Shown here: piece after piece, positions 18,007-25,857 of the stretch
Numbering within the stretch: the first letter of the stretch is position 1
How the letters are laid out: the number at the start of each line of letters is the position of its first letter
Position numbers and translations under genes: made by a program
NCBI GenBank assembly: GCA_035325645.1
Contig: DAOKZK010000017.1
Coordinates: forward strand, 1 to 41,967
DNA length: 41,967 bases
Reading direction: 5' to 3'
Source of the DNA: Macondimonas sp035325645
GTDB taxonomy: Bacteria > Pseudomonadota > Gammaproteobacteria > UBA5335
Notes under the pieces: model-generated
Seen by the model: only the letters and a program-made list of their open reading frames with translations
The model's database searches: none
Told to the model about the DNA's origin: nothing

Positions 18007-19227
18007 ATGCGAATCAAGAAATCAGGCATGAAGACCGGCTGCGCCATGGCCGCCGCACTGTCGGTCTGTTCGGGTCTGGCGTGGGGCGCCGGGGAAACCG
18101 ATCCGCTGACCGCGGCCGTCACCCGCGGGAAGGTGGATTTCGACTATCGACTGCGCGGCGAATGGGTGGACCAGGAAGGGCTGCCGGAGGAGGCCGCGGC
18201 CTACACGGGCCGGCTGCGTCTGGGTTACAGGACGCGCGATTTCAAGGGCTTCGGTGCCTATGTGCAGTTCGAGCATGTCGACGCCTTCGCCGGCGAGGAC
18301 TACAACAGCACCGACAACGGCAAGACGCAGTATCCGGTCGTGGCCGATCCGGCCGACACCGAGCTGAACCAGGCCTATCTGAGCTACGGCGGGCTGTACG
18401 ACACCGACATGAAGCTGGGTCGGCAGCGCATCATCCTCGACAACGCCCGCTTCGTCGGCAATGTGGGCTGGCGCCAGAACGAGCAGACCTTCGACGCCTT
18501 CAGCGTGCAGAACAAATCGATCCCCAAGACCGTCCTGACCTACGCCTACCTCGACCGCGTGCAGAACATCACCTTCGATGAAATCGAACTCAGCGCGCAT
18601 CTGCTGAACGCCGCCTATGACCTGGCGCCCTGGGCCAAACTGATCGGTTACGGCTATCTGCTCGACTATGATCTCGATGCGGGCCCGACCCAGGACACCC
18701 AGACCCTCGGGCTGCGCGCGCAGGGGAGCATCCCCGTCGGTGCGGGCAAACTGCTGTATACACTCGAATATGCTCAGCAGAGCGATTACGGCGAGTCCAG
18801 TGCTGCGGTCGATGCCGACTACTATCTGGCGGAACTGGGCGGCACGCTGTCCGGCGTGACGGTGAAACTCTCGCGCGAGGTGCTGGGCGGCGACGGCGTC
18901 TACAACTTCCAGACGCCGCTGGCGACCAAGCACATCTTCAACGGCTGGGCCGACAAGTTTCTGGGCGACCTGATCGCGGGCGGCAAGGGTCTGCAGGACA
19001 ATTTCGTGACCGTCAGTGGTGCAGTGATGGGCGTCACCCTGACCGCGATGGTGCATGACTTCAAGTCGGATGCCGGCGATCTCGACTACGGTACCGAATG
19101 GGACCTGATGGCGACCAAGCCGGTGACGCCCAATCTGTCTCTGACCGTCAAATACGCCGACTACCAGGCGGACGCTTTCGCCACCGACACCCGGAAGATC
19201 TGGCTGATGGGCGAGTTCAAGTTCTGA
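18007..19227 (+). CDS. Outer-membrane porin of the nitrate regulon
   Basis: A 406-residue beta-barrel protein. It has a signal peptide (about 1-27, basic start, hydrophobic core, cleavage after Trp-Gly-Ala), alternating amphipathic strands rich in Tyr, Asp and Gly, and a C-terminal Phe in GEFKF, the usual signal for barrel assembly. Blocks such as FDYRLRGEWVDQEG, RLRLGYRT, GFGAYVQFEH and MKLGRQRIILDNARFVGNVGWRQNEQTFDAF resemble the alginate-export/OprD-like porin group. I infer passage of nitrate or another anion because the gene is under a NasT-type attenuator and lies between nasT and nasS-nrtABC; the sequence alone does not prove the substrate. A GGGAA precedes the ATG; an internal ATG at 18028 is possible. 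Confidence 0.85.
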   Translation: MRIKKSGMKTGCAMAAALSVCSGLAWGAGETDPLTAAVTRGKVDFDYRLRGEWVDQEGLPEEAAAYTGRLRLGYRTRDFKGFGAYVQFEHVDAFAGEDYNSTDNGKTQYPVVADPADTELNQAYLSYGGLYDTDMKLGRQRIILDNARFVGNVGWRQNEQTFDAFSVQNKSIPKTVLTYAYLDRVQNITFDEIELSAHLLNAAYDLAPWAKLIGYGYLLDYDLDAGPTQDTQTLGLRAQGSIPVGAGKLLYTLEYAQQSDYGESSAAVDADYYLAELGGTLSGVTVKLSREVLGGDGVYNFQTPLATKHIFNGWADKFLGDLIAGGKGLQDNFVTVSGAVMGVTLTAMVHDFKSDAGDLDYGTEWDLMATKPVTPNLSLTVKYADYQADAFATDTRKIWLMGEFKF

Positions 19228-19319
19228 TCCATGGCGCAGGTCCGACTTCGGTCGGGCCTGTCGCTGCACCGTTCGTGTGCTTGTTTCCTCCTGGCGCATC
19301 ATGGCAGCAATGCCATTTG

Positions 19320-19348
19320 ACGGCTCCGGCGTTGCCGGGGCCGTTTTT
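19320..19348 (+). terminator. Terminator after the porin gene
   Basis: ACGGCTCCGGC (19320-19330), loop GTT, GCCGGGGCCGT (19334-19344): eleven pairs with one wobble, then five T residues. It separates the porin transcript from the nasS-nrtABC transcript, whose promoter starts 31 bases downstream. A smaller perfect hairpin, ATGGCA-GCAA-TGCCAT (19301-19316), lies directly before it and has no T-tract. Confidence 0.85.
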
Positions 19349-19378
19349 CATTGGGTGCCCGTGCTGCCAGGGATTCGA

Positions 19379-19394
19379 TGGCACGAACCGTGCA
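19379..19394 (+). promoter_or_regulatory. Sigma-54 promoter of nasS-nrtABC
   Basis: TGGCACGAACCGTGCA matches the RpoN consensus TGGCACG-N4-TTGCW at 15 of 16 positions (the first T of TTGC is G). Predicted start is near 19405, sixteen bases before the first ANTAR hairpin. This is the best -24 element in the window. Confidence 0.85.
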
Positions 19395-19420
19395 ATCTCG
19401 TACTGCAACAGGCAGAGGAA

Positions 19421-19487
19421 CGGTCCAACGGCGGATCGGCAGCCGGGCCTGAAGGCTACGTTGTGGCTTGGAGGACAAAGGCGTCCT
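19421..19487 (+). ncRNA. ANTAR-type antitermination leader RNA before nasS
   Basis: Hairpin P1 (19421-19438): stem CGGTCC/GGATCG (six pairs, one G-T) around the hexaloop AACGGC. Hairpin P2 (19472-19487): stem AGGAC/GTCCT around the hexaloop AAAGGC. Both loops have A1 and G4 as required for ANTAR recognition. A 33-base linker separates them and may form its own small AGCC/GGCT hairpin. P2 from its first loop base onward is also the 5' arm of the terminator at 19477-19527, so antiterminator and terminator exclude one another. Layout parallels the porin leader. Confidence 0.85.
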
Positions 19488-19527
19488 GGACCCGTTCATT
19501 TGCGCGGGCATCCAGAGCGCCTTTTTT
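19477..19527 (+). terminator. Intrinsic terminator (attenuator) in the nasS-nrtABC leader
   Basis: Nested stem AAAGGCG (19477-19483)/CGCCTTT (19518-19524), CTGGA/TCCAG, CCCG/CGGG with small internal loops, a ten-base terminal loop and six T residues to 19527. It ends 18 bases before the nasS ATG. Its 5' arm starts on A1 of the P2 hexaloop, exactly as in the porin leader. Confidence 0.9.
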
Positions 19528-19545
19528 GTGCACGCAAGGGTGGAT

Positions 19546-20835
19546 ATGACCTTCGTCCCTCGAGATTTGGAGCAGCGTCGGGTCCGGCTGGGTTTCATCC
19601 CGCTGACCGATTGTGCCGTCCTCGTCACCGCTCAGGAGATGGGATTTTTTGCGCGTCACGGGCTGGAGGTCGATCTGATGCGGGAGCCCTCCTGGGCCAA
19701 CATCCGCGACAAGCTCGATAGCGGCGCCCTGGACGGCGCGCACCTGCTGGCGCCGATGGCGCTGGTGGCGGGGCAGGACATCCCCGGCGCCGGTGTGCAG
19801 CCGCTCGTGACGGCGTTCAGCCTGGGCCTGAACGGCAATGCGATCACGGTTTCCCGGGCGCTCTATGCGCGCATGGTGGAGGCGGATCCCAAGGCCATGG
19901 CCGAGCAGCCGTGCACGGCGCGCGCACTCAAGGCCGTGGTGGAAGCCGACCAGCGCGCCGGCCGGGCGCCGTTGACCTTCGCGACGGTGTTCACCTTTTC
20001 CGCCCACGATCTGCAACTGCGCGACTGGCTCTGCGCCGCCGGCATTGATCCCGATCGGGACGTGCGGCTGGTGGTGATTCCGCCGCCGCAGATGGCCGAT
20101 CACCTCGAGGCCGGGCTGATCGACGGCTATTGCGTGGGTGAGCCCTGGAACAGCCAGGCCGTCGCGCGCGGCGTCGGCTGCATCGTGATCAGCGGGCATG
20201 AATTCTGGAACAACGCGCCGGAAAAGGTGCTGGGCGTCACCCGCGATTGGGCCGAGGCGCATCCGCGCAAGCATGGCGCCCTGCTCATGGCCTTGCTCGA
20301 GGCGGCGCAGTGGCTGGATGCGCCGGCGCATCGCGAGACGGCTGCCGCATGGCTCGCAGAGGAAACCTATGTGCGAGCCCCGCTGGACGCCGTGCGCTGC
20401 GCCATGACGGGACAGATGGTCTACGTGCCCGGCGAGGCCCCGCGTGCGCTGCCCGATTTCCACGTCTTTCATCGCTACGCGGCCAATTTCCCCTGGCGCT
20501 CCCATGCCGTCTGGTTTCTCGCTCAGATGGCGCGCTGGGGGCGCATCGCGCGCCCGGCCGACGCGCTGGCTATGGCCCGGGAGGTCTATCGCCCGGATCT
20601 CTATCGGGCGGCTGCCGAGTCGCTCGGGATGGCGAGTCCGCGCTCTGATCTCAAGACCGAAGGCGGCCACGCAGGACCCTGGATGCTTGCCGACGCCACG
20701 GCGCCCCTGACCCTCGGCGCCGACCGTTTCTTCGATGGCCGCCTTTTCGATCCCCTTGCGCCCGAGGCGACGACTGATCGCCTGGGGACATCCCCACTCA
20801 CCGATACACCTTGCAACTCACAGGAGCGTTCATGA
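19546..20835 (+). CDS. nasS: NasS-like nitrate-responsive regulator (cytoplasmic NrtA-type binding protein)
   Basis: NasS resembles the nitrate-binding protein NrtA but stays in the cytoplasm; without nitrate it sequesters NasT. The 429-residue protein shows the NrtA/CmpA pattern: VRLGFIPLTDCAVLVTAQEMGFFARHGLEVDL, LDGAHLLAPMALVAG, LGLNGNAITVS, VVIPPPQMADHLEAGLIDGYCVGEPWNSQAV and an ALPDFHVFHRYAANFPWRSHAVWFLAQM block. It has no signal peptide, unlike the next gene, which supports NasS. I use the ATG at 19546 with AAGGGTGG upstream; an open TTG at 19468 would put the start inside the antiterminator. It is unusual that nasS is not adjacent to nasT and lies behind a NasT-type attenuator. Overlaps nrtA (ATGA). 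Confidence 0.85.
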   Translation: MTFVPRDLEQRRVRLGFIPLTDCAVLVTAQEMGFFARHGLEVDLMREPSWANIRDKLDSGALDGAHLLAPMALVAGQDIPGAGVQPLVTAFSLGLNGNAITVSRALYARMVEADPKAMAEQPCTARALKAVVEADQRAGRAPLTFATVFTFSAHDLQLRDWLCAAGIDPDRDVRLVVIPPPQMADHLEAGLIDGYCVGEPWNSQAVARGVGCIVISGHEFWNNAPEKVLGVTRDWAEAHPRKHGALLMALLEAAQWLDAPAHRETAAAWLAEETYVRAPLDAVRCAMTGQMVYVPGEAPRALPDFHVFHRYAANFPWRSHAVWFLAQMARWGRIARPADALAMAREVYRPDLYRAAAESLGMASPRSDLKTEGGHAGPWMLADATAPLTLGADRFFDGRLFDPLAPEATTDRLGTSPLTDTPCNSQERS

Positions 20836-22232
20836 ACAGGTTCAACCGCACCCTCGCGCGCTGGCGCGCCTCGACCGCGGCCACGGTGCTGGCCTTGGGG
20901 CTCTTCGGCGCCACCGTGGCCACGAGTCCCGAAGCGAGTGCCGCTGTCGGTCCACCGGAAAAAGAAGAGCTGAAACTCGGTTTCATCAAGCTCACCGACA
21001 TGGCGCCCCTGGCCGTGGCCTACGAGAAGGGCTACTTCGAGGATGAGGGGCTCTACGTCACGCTCGAGGCCCAGGCCAACTGGAAGGTGCTGTTCGATCG
21101 GGTGGTCACGGGCGAGCTGGACGGGGCACACATGCTGGCGGCCATGCCGCTGATCGCTGCCACCGGCACCAGCACGGCGGCCGAGATCATCTCGCCCCTG
21201 ACCCTGTCCTACAACGGCGCCGCCATCACGGTGTCCAACGCGGTCTGGGCGGAGATGAAAAAACAGGTGCCGATGGCGGACGGCAAGCCGGTCCATCCCA
21301 TCAGCGCCGCGGCCCTCAAGCCCGTGCTCGAGACTTATAAGAAGAACGGCAAGCCTTTCAATTTGGGGATGACCTTCCCCATCGGCACGCACAATTACAT
21401 GCTGCGCTACTGGCTGGCCGCGGGCGGCATCCATCCCGGCTTCTATGCGCCGGTCAAGGGCGACAACAGCGGCAACCTCAAGGCCGAGGCCCTGCTGTCG
21501 GTCGTCCCGCCGCCGCAGATGGTGCCGACCATGGACGCCGGCACCACCGTGGGCTACTGCGTCGGTGAACCGTGGAACCAGCAGGCGGTGTTCAAGGGGC
21601 TGGGCGTGCCGGTCATGACCAGCGAGAACATCTGGCCGGACGGTGCCGACAAGGTCTTCGGCATCACCAAGGGCTTTGCCGAGAAAAACCCCAACACCAC
21701 GGTGCGCATGGTCAAGGCGCTGATCCGGGCGTCCGCCTGGCTCGATGCCAACAACAACGGCAACCGTCCCGAGGCGGTGCGCATCATCGCCAAGCCGAAC
21801 TATGTGGGCGCCGAGGAGCGCGTGCTGGCCAACAGCATGACCGGCACTTTTGAATTCGAGAAAGGCGACAAGCGGCCCATTCCCGACTTCAACAAGTTCT
21901 TCCGCGGCTACTACGCCTACCCCTACGCCTCCGATGCCGTGTGGTGGCTGACCCAGATGCGCCGCTGGGGCCACATCCCCGAGCAGAAGCCGGATGGCTG
22001 GTACCTCGAGACCGCGAAGAAAGCCTATCGCGGCGACATCTATCTCGCCGCAGCCAAGGAACTCATCGCCGACGGCAAGATGAAGGCCGGTGATTTCCCC
22101 GATCTGTCCAAGGACTTTTCCATCAAGCCGCCGCGCAAGAGCCCGCTGGATGGCATCGAGTTCGATGCCCGCAAGCCCAACGCCTATCTCGCGCAGTTCG
22201 CGATCGGCCTGAAAGGCAGCGAACAGCCCTGA
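20832..22232 (+). CDS. nrtA: ABC transporter nitrate-binding protein (NrtA type)
   Basis: Periplasmic substrate-binding protein of the nitrate/nitrite (NrtA/CmpA) family, 466 residues. An N-terminal signal sequence (about 1-38, basic MNRFNRTLARWR then a hydrophobic core, cleavage near ASA-AVG) marks export. The mature part has KLGFIKLTDMAPLAVAYEKGYFEDEGL, LDGAHMLAAMPL, VVPPPQMVPTMDAGTTVGYCVGEPWNQQAVFKG and FNKFFRGYYAYPYASDAVWWLTQMRRWG. Close resemblance to nasS points to duplication. Start at 20832 overlaps the nasS stop, with CAGGAGCG upstream. First of three transport genes; nitrate is inferred from the NasS/NasT context, since related proteins carry bicarbonate or cyanate. Confidence 0.9.
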   Translation: MNRFNRTLARWRASTAATVLALGLFGATVATSPEASAAVGPPEKEELKLGFIKLTDMAPLAVAYEKGYFEDEGLYVTLEAQANWKVLFDRVVTGELDGAHMLAAMPLIAATGTSTAAEIISPLTLSYNGAAITVSNAVWAEMKKQVPMADGKPVHPISAAALKPVLETYKKNGKPFNLGMTFPIGTHNYMLRYWLAAGGIHPGFYAPVKGDNSGNLKAEALLSVVPPPQMVPTMDAGTTVGYCVGEPWNQQAVFKGLGVPVMTSENIWPDGADKVFGITKGFAEKNPNTTVRMVKALIRASAWLDANNNGNRPEAVRIIAKPNYVGAEERVLANSMTGTFEFEKGDKRPIPDFNKFFRGYYAYPYASDAVWWLTQMRRWGHIPEQKPDGWYLETAKKAYRGDIYLAAAKELIADGKMKAGDFPDLSKDFSIKPPRKSPLDGIEFDARKPNAYLAQFAIGLKGSEQP

Positions 22233-22299
22233 GCGGCGTTGATCCCGCCGGATCGGGCAAGGGTCCGGTCCGGCCCGTTTCGAAGGAGGCATGACCCCC

Positions 22300-23337
22300 A
22301 TGGCAACCCCGATCCCCCTGCTTTCCGCATCCCGGCCACGCGTCCGCCTTCGAGGAGCTGTATTGATGAACGCATGGACACGGCTGCGCGCTGCGCGTCC
22401 CCGAATCCCGTCGCTGGCCTGGGTGCGGGCACTGATCCTGCCGCTGTGCGGCATCCTGGCTTTTCTGCTGATCTGGCATGTGGCGGCCGGCCGGATCGAC
22501 ACCTCGCTCGGTCAATTTCCAGGGCCTGCCGACACCGCACGCGCCGCGCAGGGGCTCTACGTCGAGTTTCAGGAGGAGCGCGCGAAGGCGGCGGCGTTCC
22601 AGGCGCGTCAGGCCGAGCGCAACGCCGCGCGTCTGGCCGAGAATCCCCAGGCCGAGGTGAGCGTCCGTGCTTACGCCGGCCGGCCGACCTTCCCCGACCA
22701 GATCCGCACCAGCCTCGTCACGGTGATGAGCGGCTTTTTGCTGGCCTCCCTGATCGCGGTGCCGATCGGCGTCCTGATTGGCCTGAGCAGTGGGCTTTAC
22801 GCCAGCGCCAACCCGTTGATCCAGCTGCTCAAGCCGGTGTCCCCGCTGGCCTGGTTGCCATTGGTGACCCTGGTCGTGAGCGCGACCTACGTGAGCGACG
22901 ACCCGCTCTTCGCCAAGTCCTATCTGGTGTCCACGATCACGGTGATGATGTGTTCGCTGTGGCCGTCGCTGATCAACACTGCTGTCGGTGTGGCGGGCGT
23001 CGACAAGGATCTGGTCAACGTCAGTCGCGTGCTCCGGCTCGGCTGGGCCACGCATGTGCGCAAGATCGTGCTGCCCTCGGCGGTGCCGATGATCTTCACC
23101 GGTCTGCGGCTGTCGCTCGGGGTGGCCTGGATGGTGCTCATTGCCGCCGAGATGCTGTCGCAGAATCCTGGGCTCGGCAAATTCGTCTGGGACGAATTCC
23201 AGAACGGCAACGCCCAATCGCTGGGCCGCATCATGGTGGCGGTGCTCACCATCGGCCTGATTGGCCTCGTCCTCGACCGCGGCATGCTGCTGCTGCAGCG
23301 CCGGCTGTCCTGGGACAAAACCGCCATCACCCGCTGA
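22300..23337 (+). CDS. nrtB: ABC transporter nitrate permease (NrtB type)
   Basis: Inner-membrane permease, about 345 residues. After a first helix (LILPLCGILAFLLIWHVAAG) comes a hydrophilic alpha-helical segment rich in Glu, Ala, Arg and Gln (around YVEFQEERAKAAAFQARQAE). The BPD_transp_1 core follows, with TVMSGFLLASLIAVPIGVLIGL, KPVSPLAWLPLVTL and the EAA-like loop RVLRLGWATHVRKIVLPSAVPMIFTGLRLSLGVAW. The start is uncertain. ATG at 22300 has AAGGAGG ten bases upstream; ATG at 22291 is too close to that site; ATG at 22366 has its own GAGGAG eight bases upstream and gives a protein nearer the usual size. The gap to nrtA is 67 bases or more. Confidence 0.88.
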   Translation: MATPIPLLSASRPRVRLRGAVLMNAWTRLRAARPRIPSLAWVRALILPLCGILAFLLIWHVAAGRIDTSLGQFPGPADTARAAQGLYVEFQEERAKAAAFQARQAERNAARLAENPQAEVSVRAYAGRPTFPDQIRTSLVTVMSGFLLASLIAVPIGVLIGLSSGLYASANPLIQLLKPVSPLAWLPLVTLVVSATYVSDDPLFAKSYLVSTITVMMCSLWPSLINTAVGVAGVDKDLVNVSRVLRLGWATHVRKIVLPSAVPMIFTGLRLSLGVAWMVLIAAEMLSQNPGLGKFVWDEFQNGNAQSLGRIMVAVLTIGLIGLVLDRGMLLLQRRLSWDKTAITR

Positions 23338-23351
23338 ACGAGGAGACGCTC

Positions 23352-24149
23352 ATGGCCCAGTCCTATCTCGAACTGACCCAGGTTTCCATCACCTTCGACA
23401 CCCCGCAGGGGCCGTTCAAGGCGCTGCAGGATGTGAATCTGGGCATCGCACGCGGTGAGTACGTGACACTGATCGGCCATTCCGGTTGCGGCAAGTCGAC
23501 CGTGCTCAACATCATCGCCGGCCTGCTCACGGCCAGCACGGGCGGCGTGATCCTGGACGGTCGTGAGGTCGTCGGTCCCGGTCCCGAACGGGCGGTGGTG
23601 TTCCAGCACCACTCCCTGCTGCCCTGGCTCAGCGTCTATGAAAACGTCGCACTGGCCGTGCGCCAGGTGTTTCGCGGCAAGAAGACGCGCGCCGAGATGC
23701 ACGAGTGGATCGAGCACAACCTCGCGCTCGTGAACATGGCCCATGCCAGCCACAAGCGGCCGCACGAGATTTCGGGCGGGATGAAGCAGCGCGTCGGCAT
23801 CGCGCGGGCGCTGGCCATGGAGCCCAAGGTGATGCTCATGGACGAGCCGTTCGGTGCCCTCGACGCCTTGACGCGGGCGACCCTGCAGGAAACCGTGATG
23901 GACATCCATGCCCGGCTCGGCAACACCATCGTCATGATCACCCACGACATGGACGAGGCCGTGCTGCTCTCCGACCGCATCGTCATGATGACCAACGGCC
24001 CGGCTGCCACGGCGGGCGAGATCCTCAGCGTCGACCTGCCGCGCCCCCGCGAGCGCATGGCGCTGGCCGAGAATCCCGCGTTTCACCACTACCGCGCCGA
24101 AGGATTGCGCTTCCTCTACGAGCGTCATCGCCGACCCCAGGCAGCGTAA
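23352..24149 (+). CDS. nrtC: ABC transporter nitrate ATP-binding protein (NrtC/NrtD type)
   Basis: A 265-residue ATPase that energises NrtA/NrtB uptake. Walker A is GHSGCGKST (about residue 40), Q-loop FQHHSLLPWLS, signature ISGGMKQRVGIARAL, Walker B VMLMDEPFGALD, and H-loop ITHDMDEA. The RPRERM and FHHYRAEGLRFLYER tail is typical of NrtD/NrtC ATPase domains. It lacks the second, NrtA-like C-terminal domain of cyanobacterial NrtC, so it is the short form common in proteobacteria. GAGGAG precedes the ATG. It closes the operon; no clear terminator hairpin follows in 24150-24311, and no nitrate or nitrite reductase gene comes next. Confidence 0.9.
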   Translation: MAQSYLELTQVSITFDTPQGPFKALQDVNLGIARGEYVTLIGHSGCGKSTVLNIIAGLLTASTGGVILDGREVVGPGPERAVVFQHHSLLPWLSVYENVALAVRQVFRGKKTRAEMHEWIEHNLALVNMAHASHKRPHEISGGMKQRVGIARALAMEPKVMLMDEPFGALDALTRATLQETVMDIHARLGNTIVMITHDMDEAVLLSDRIVMMTNGPAATAGEILSVDLPRPRERMALAENPAFHHYRAEGLRFLYERHRRPQAA

Positions 24150-24311
24150 GAAAACCTTGCGCGTGTGTCGGACTCAGGGCGCGCAGGTGTTTGATGAAGG
24201 ACGCGAAAGAGAGTAGAAAGGCGAACTGACGAGCCGCTGTTCCTGTGGATCGTGGATGGGGTGGAGGCTCGTGAATCACGAATCGTCGACACTCATTTGG
24301 GAGAAATCAGG

Positions 24312-25148
24312 ATGAAAAAGATTCTGGGGACTGTTCTGGCAGCAAGCGTGCTGCTGGCGGGCTGTCAGGGCACCACGCCCACCATCGGCAGCAGCGGCGC
24401 GCGCACCGTCGCCACCGGAGCGGCGGGTGGGGCGACGGCGGAGAATGCCAACGCTCAGCTGGAGCGTTGTTCGGAAACATTGGGAACGCTTGCCATCGAA
24501 GAGCGGCGGAACGACCAATGGTACGGCTATTTTCGGCAGCGTTATCAACTTGAGTCGACGGTGCCCATGCTGCGCCTCTTGGTGCAGCAGTCCAACTGCT
24601 TCGTGCTGGTCGAGCGTGGCCGAGCGCTCGATAACATGATGTACGAGCGTCAATTGGAACAATCCGGAGAGATGCGCGGCGGCAGCAACTTCGGCAAGGG
24701 TCAGATGGTGGCGGCCGATTACACCCTCATTCCTTCGGTTGCCTATAGTCAGCGCGATACGGGCGGGCTCCGGGGCGCAGTGGGCACCATATCCCCCTTG
24801 GCCGGCGCCGTTGCTGGCAATCTCCAGTTCAACGATGCGGCTACCGTGCTGACCATGATCGACAACCGTTCCGGTGTGCAGCTGGCGGCTGCTGAGGGTA
24901 GTTCGCGCAACATGGATTTTGGCGGCATGGGCGCGTTGTTCGCAGGTGTGGGCGTGGGCGCAGGCGGACGAACCAAGACACCGCAGGAAAAGGTGCTCAT
25001 CGCGGCCTTCATGGATTCCTACAACCAGATGGTGCGCGCGGTGCGCAACTATCAGGCGCAAACCGTGCGCGGCGGCCTGGGCACCGGCGGACGCCTTGGC
25101 GTGGAAGGCGGCAGCACGCCGGCGTCGCGTGAACTCAATAGCCGCTGA
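24312..25148 (+). CDS. CsgG-like outer-membrane lipoprotein
   Basis: A 278-residue lipoprotein with signal peptide and lipobox LLAGC (Cys about residue 18), followed by a Gly/Ala/Thr-rich linker. The core resembles the CsgG/curli-assembly lipoprotein family: an SNCFVLVERGRALDNMMYERQLEQSGEMR segment, QMVAADYTLIPSVAYSQ, a variable loop, then LTMIDNRSGVQLAAAEGSS and a final helix FMDSYNQMVRAVRNYQAQ. No curli subunit or CsgEF partner is nearby, so it is probably one of the stand-alone members of unknown role. GGGAG precedes the ATG, and a strong terminator follows. Confidence 0.8.
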   Translation: MKKILGTVLAASVLLAGCQGTTPTIGSSGARTVATGAAGGATAENANAQLERCSETLGTLAIEERRNDQWYGYFRQRYQLESTVPMLRLLVQQSNCFVLVERGRALDNMMYERQLEQSGEMRGGSNFGKGQMVAADYTLIPSVAYSQRDTGGLRGAVGTISPLAGAVAGNLQFNDAATVLTMIDNRSGVQLAAAEGSSRNMDFGGMGALFAGVGVGAGGRTKTPQEKVLIAAFMDSYNQMVRAVRNYQAQTVRGGLGTGGRLGVEGGSTPASRELNSR

Positions 25149-25177
25149 TTCCTTGTATCGGCATCGGCGGAACCCTG

Positions 25178-25207
25178 AACCGGCAGGTCATGCCTGCCGG
25201 TTTTTTT
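25178..25207 (+). terminator. Terminator after the CsgG-like gene
   Basis: AACCGGCAGG, a four-base loop TCAT, then GCCTGCCGGTT with its last bases in a run of seven T residues (25201-25207). It is a textbook intrinsic terminator about 30 bases after the stop codon. Confidence 0.9.
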
Positions 25208-25306
25208 ATGGGTCTTGTTCGGGAACGCAGCGCACGACACAGGGTCGAAGCGCAAAAGCCCATGAAAAACGACTCTAGAATCGACTTTGCAAATAATGAG
25301 GACGGG

Positions 25307-25777
25307 ATGATGCGAAAGTCAGCCATAGCCATCGGAAGTCTGGGAGCCGCGCTCGCGATCGCGGGTTGCGCCCCGAGTCAGTCGCCTGGCGTGTATCAGC
25401 GCGACCAGGCCATGCGGGCCATGGAGGTCCAGACGGGGGTGATCGAGAACATCCGCGCCATTGTCATCGAAGGCAATCGCTCGGTCGCCAGCCAGGTCGG
25501 CGGCGCCGTGGTCGGGGGTGTCCTGGGCAGCACGGTCGGTAGCGGTTCGGGGCGGCGCGTGGCGACTGCTGCCGGCGCTGCCGCCGGCACGGTGGCTGGG
25601 CAAGCGGCCGAGGAGCGCGCGACGCGCCAGCAGGGCGTCGAGTTGACCGTGCGTCTGGCGGACGGCAGCGTGATCGCCGTGGCTCAGGCCGTGGATCCAT
25701 CCATGGCGCCGTTCATGTTGGGTGAGCGGGTACGGGTGATGCGCAGCGCCGACGGGACCCTGCGCGTGAGTCGTTGA
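25307..25777 (+). CDS. Glycine-zipper outer-membrane lipoprotein (SlyB/Pcp type)
   Basis: A 156-residue lipoprotein. The signal ends in the lipobox AIAGC (Cys about 21). The middle is a two-helix glycine zipper (ASQVGGAVVGGVLGSTVGSGSG, then ATAAGAAAGTVAGQAAEE) as in SlyB and the 17-kDa/Pcp antigens. The C-terminal part (VELTVRLADGSVIAVAQAVD to GERVRVMRS) is a small beta domain usual in the family. SlyB-type proteins sit in the outer membrane and support envelope integrity. Two ATGs in tandem (25307 and 25310) are possible starts after GAGGACGGG. It is flanked by terminators on both sides, so it is probably monocistronic. Confidence 0.88.
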   Translation: MMRKSAIAIGSLGAALAIAGCAPSQSPGVYQRDQAMRAMEVQTGVIENIRAIVIEGNRSVASQVGGAVVGGVLGSTVGSGSGRRVATAAGAAAGTVAGQAAEERATRQQGVELTVRLADGSVIAVAQAVDPSMAPFMLGERVRVMRSADGTLRVSR

Positions 25778-25807
25778 CCCACGGCATCAATTTCCACACA
25801 CTTGCCT

Positions 25808-25842
25808 GCGGGCGTGCCGGGTTGGGCGCGCCCGCGCTTTTT
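25808..25842 (+). terminator. Terminator after the glycine-zipper lipoprotein gene
   Basis: GCGGGCG (25808-25814) pairs with CGCCCGC (25829-25835) across a 14-base loop that can pair a little further, followed by five T residues (25838-25842). It ends 15 bases before the M61 peptidase ATG. Confidence 0.65.
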
Positions 25843-25857
25843 GTGTCTGGATGATCG

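Noticed and set aside
19301..19316. Hairpin ATGGCA-GCAA-TGCCAT as a terminator
   Set aside because: Only six pairs and no T-tract; the true terminator is directly downstream at 19320-19348. It may still be a protein site or 3' stabiliser.
19468..19545. Upstream TTG extension of nasS
   Set aside because: It would place coding sequence over the ANTAR hairpin and terminator; the ATG at 19546 has a good ribosome-binding site and family similarity starts there.
24269..24281. Small palindrome TCGTG-AAT-CACGA upstream of the CsgG-like gene
   Set aside because: Five-base arms are expected by chance at this window size and no regulator context supports it.
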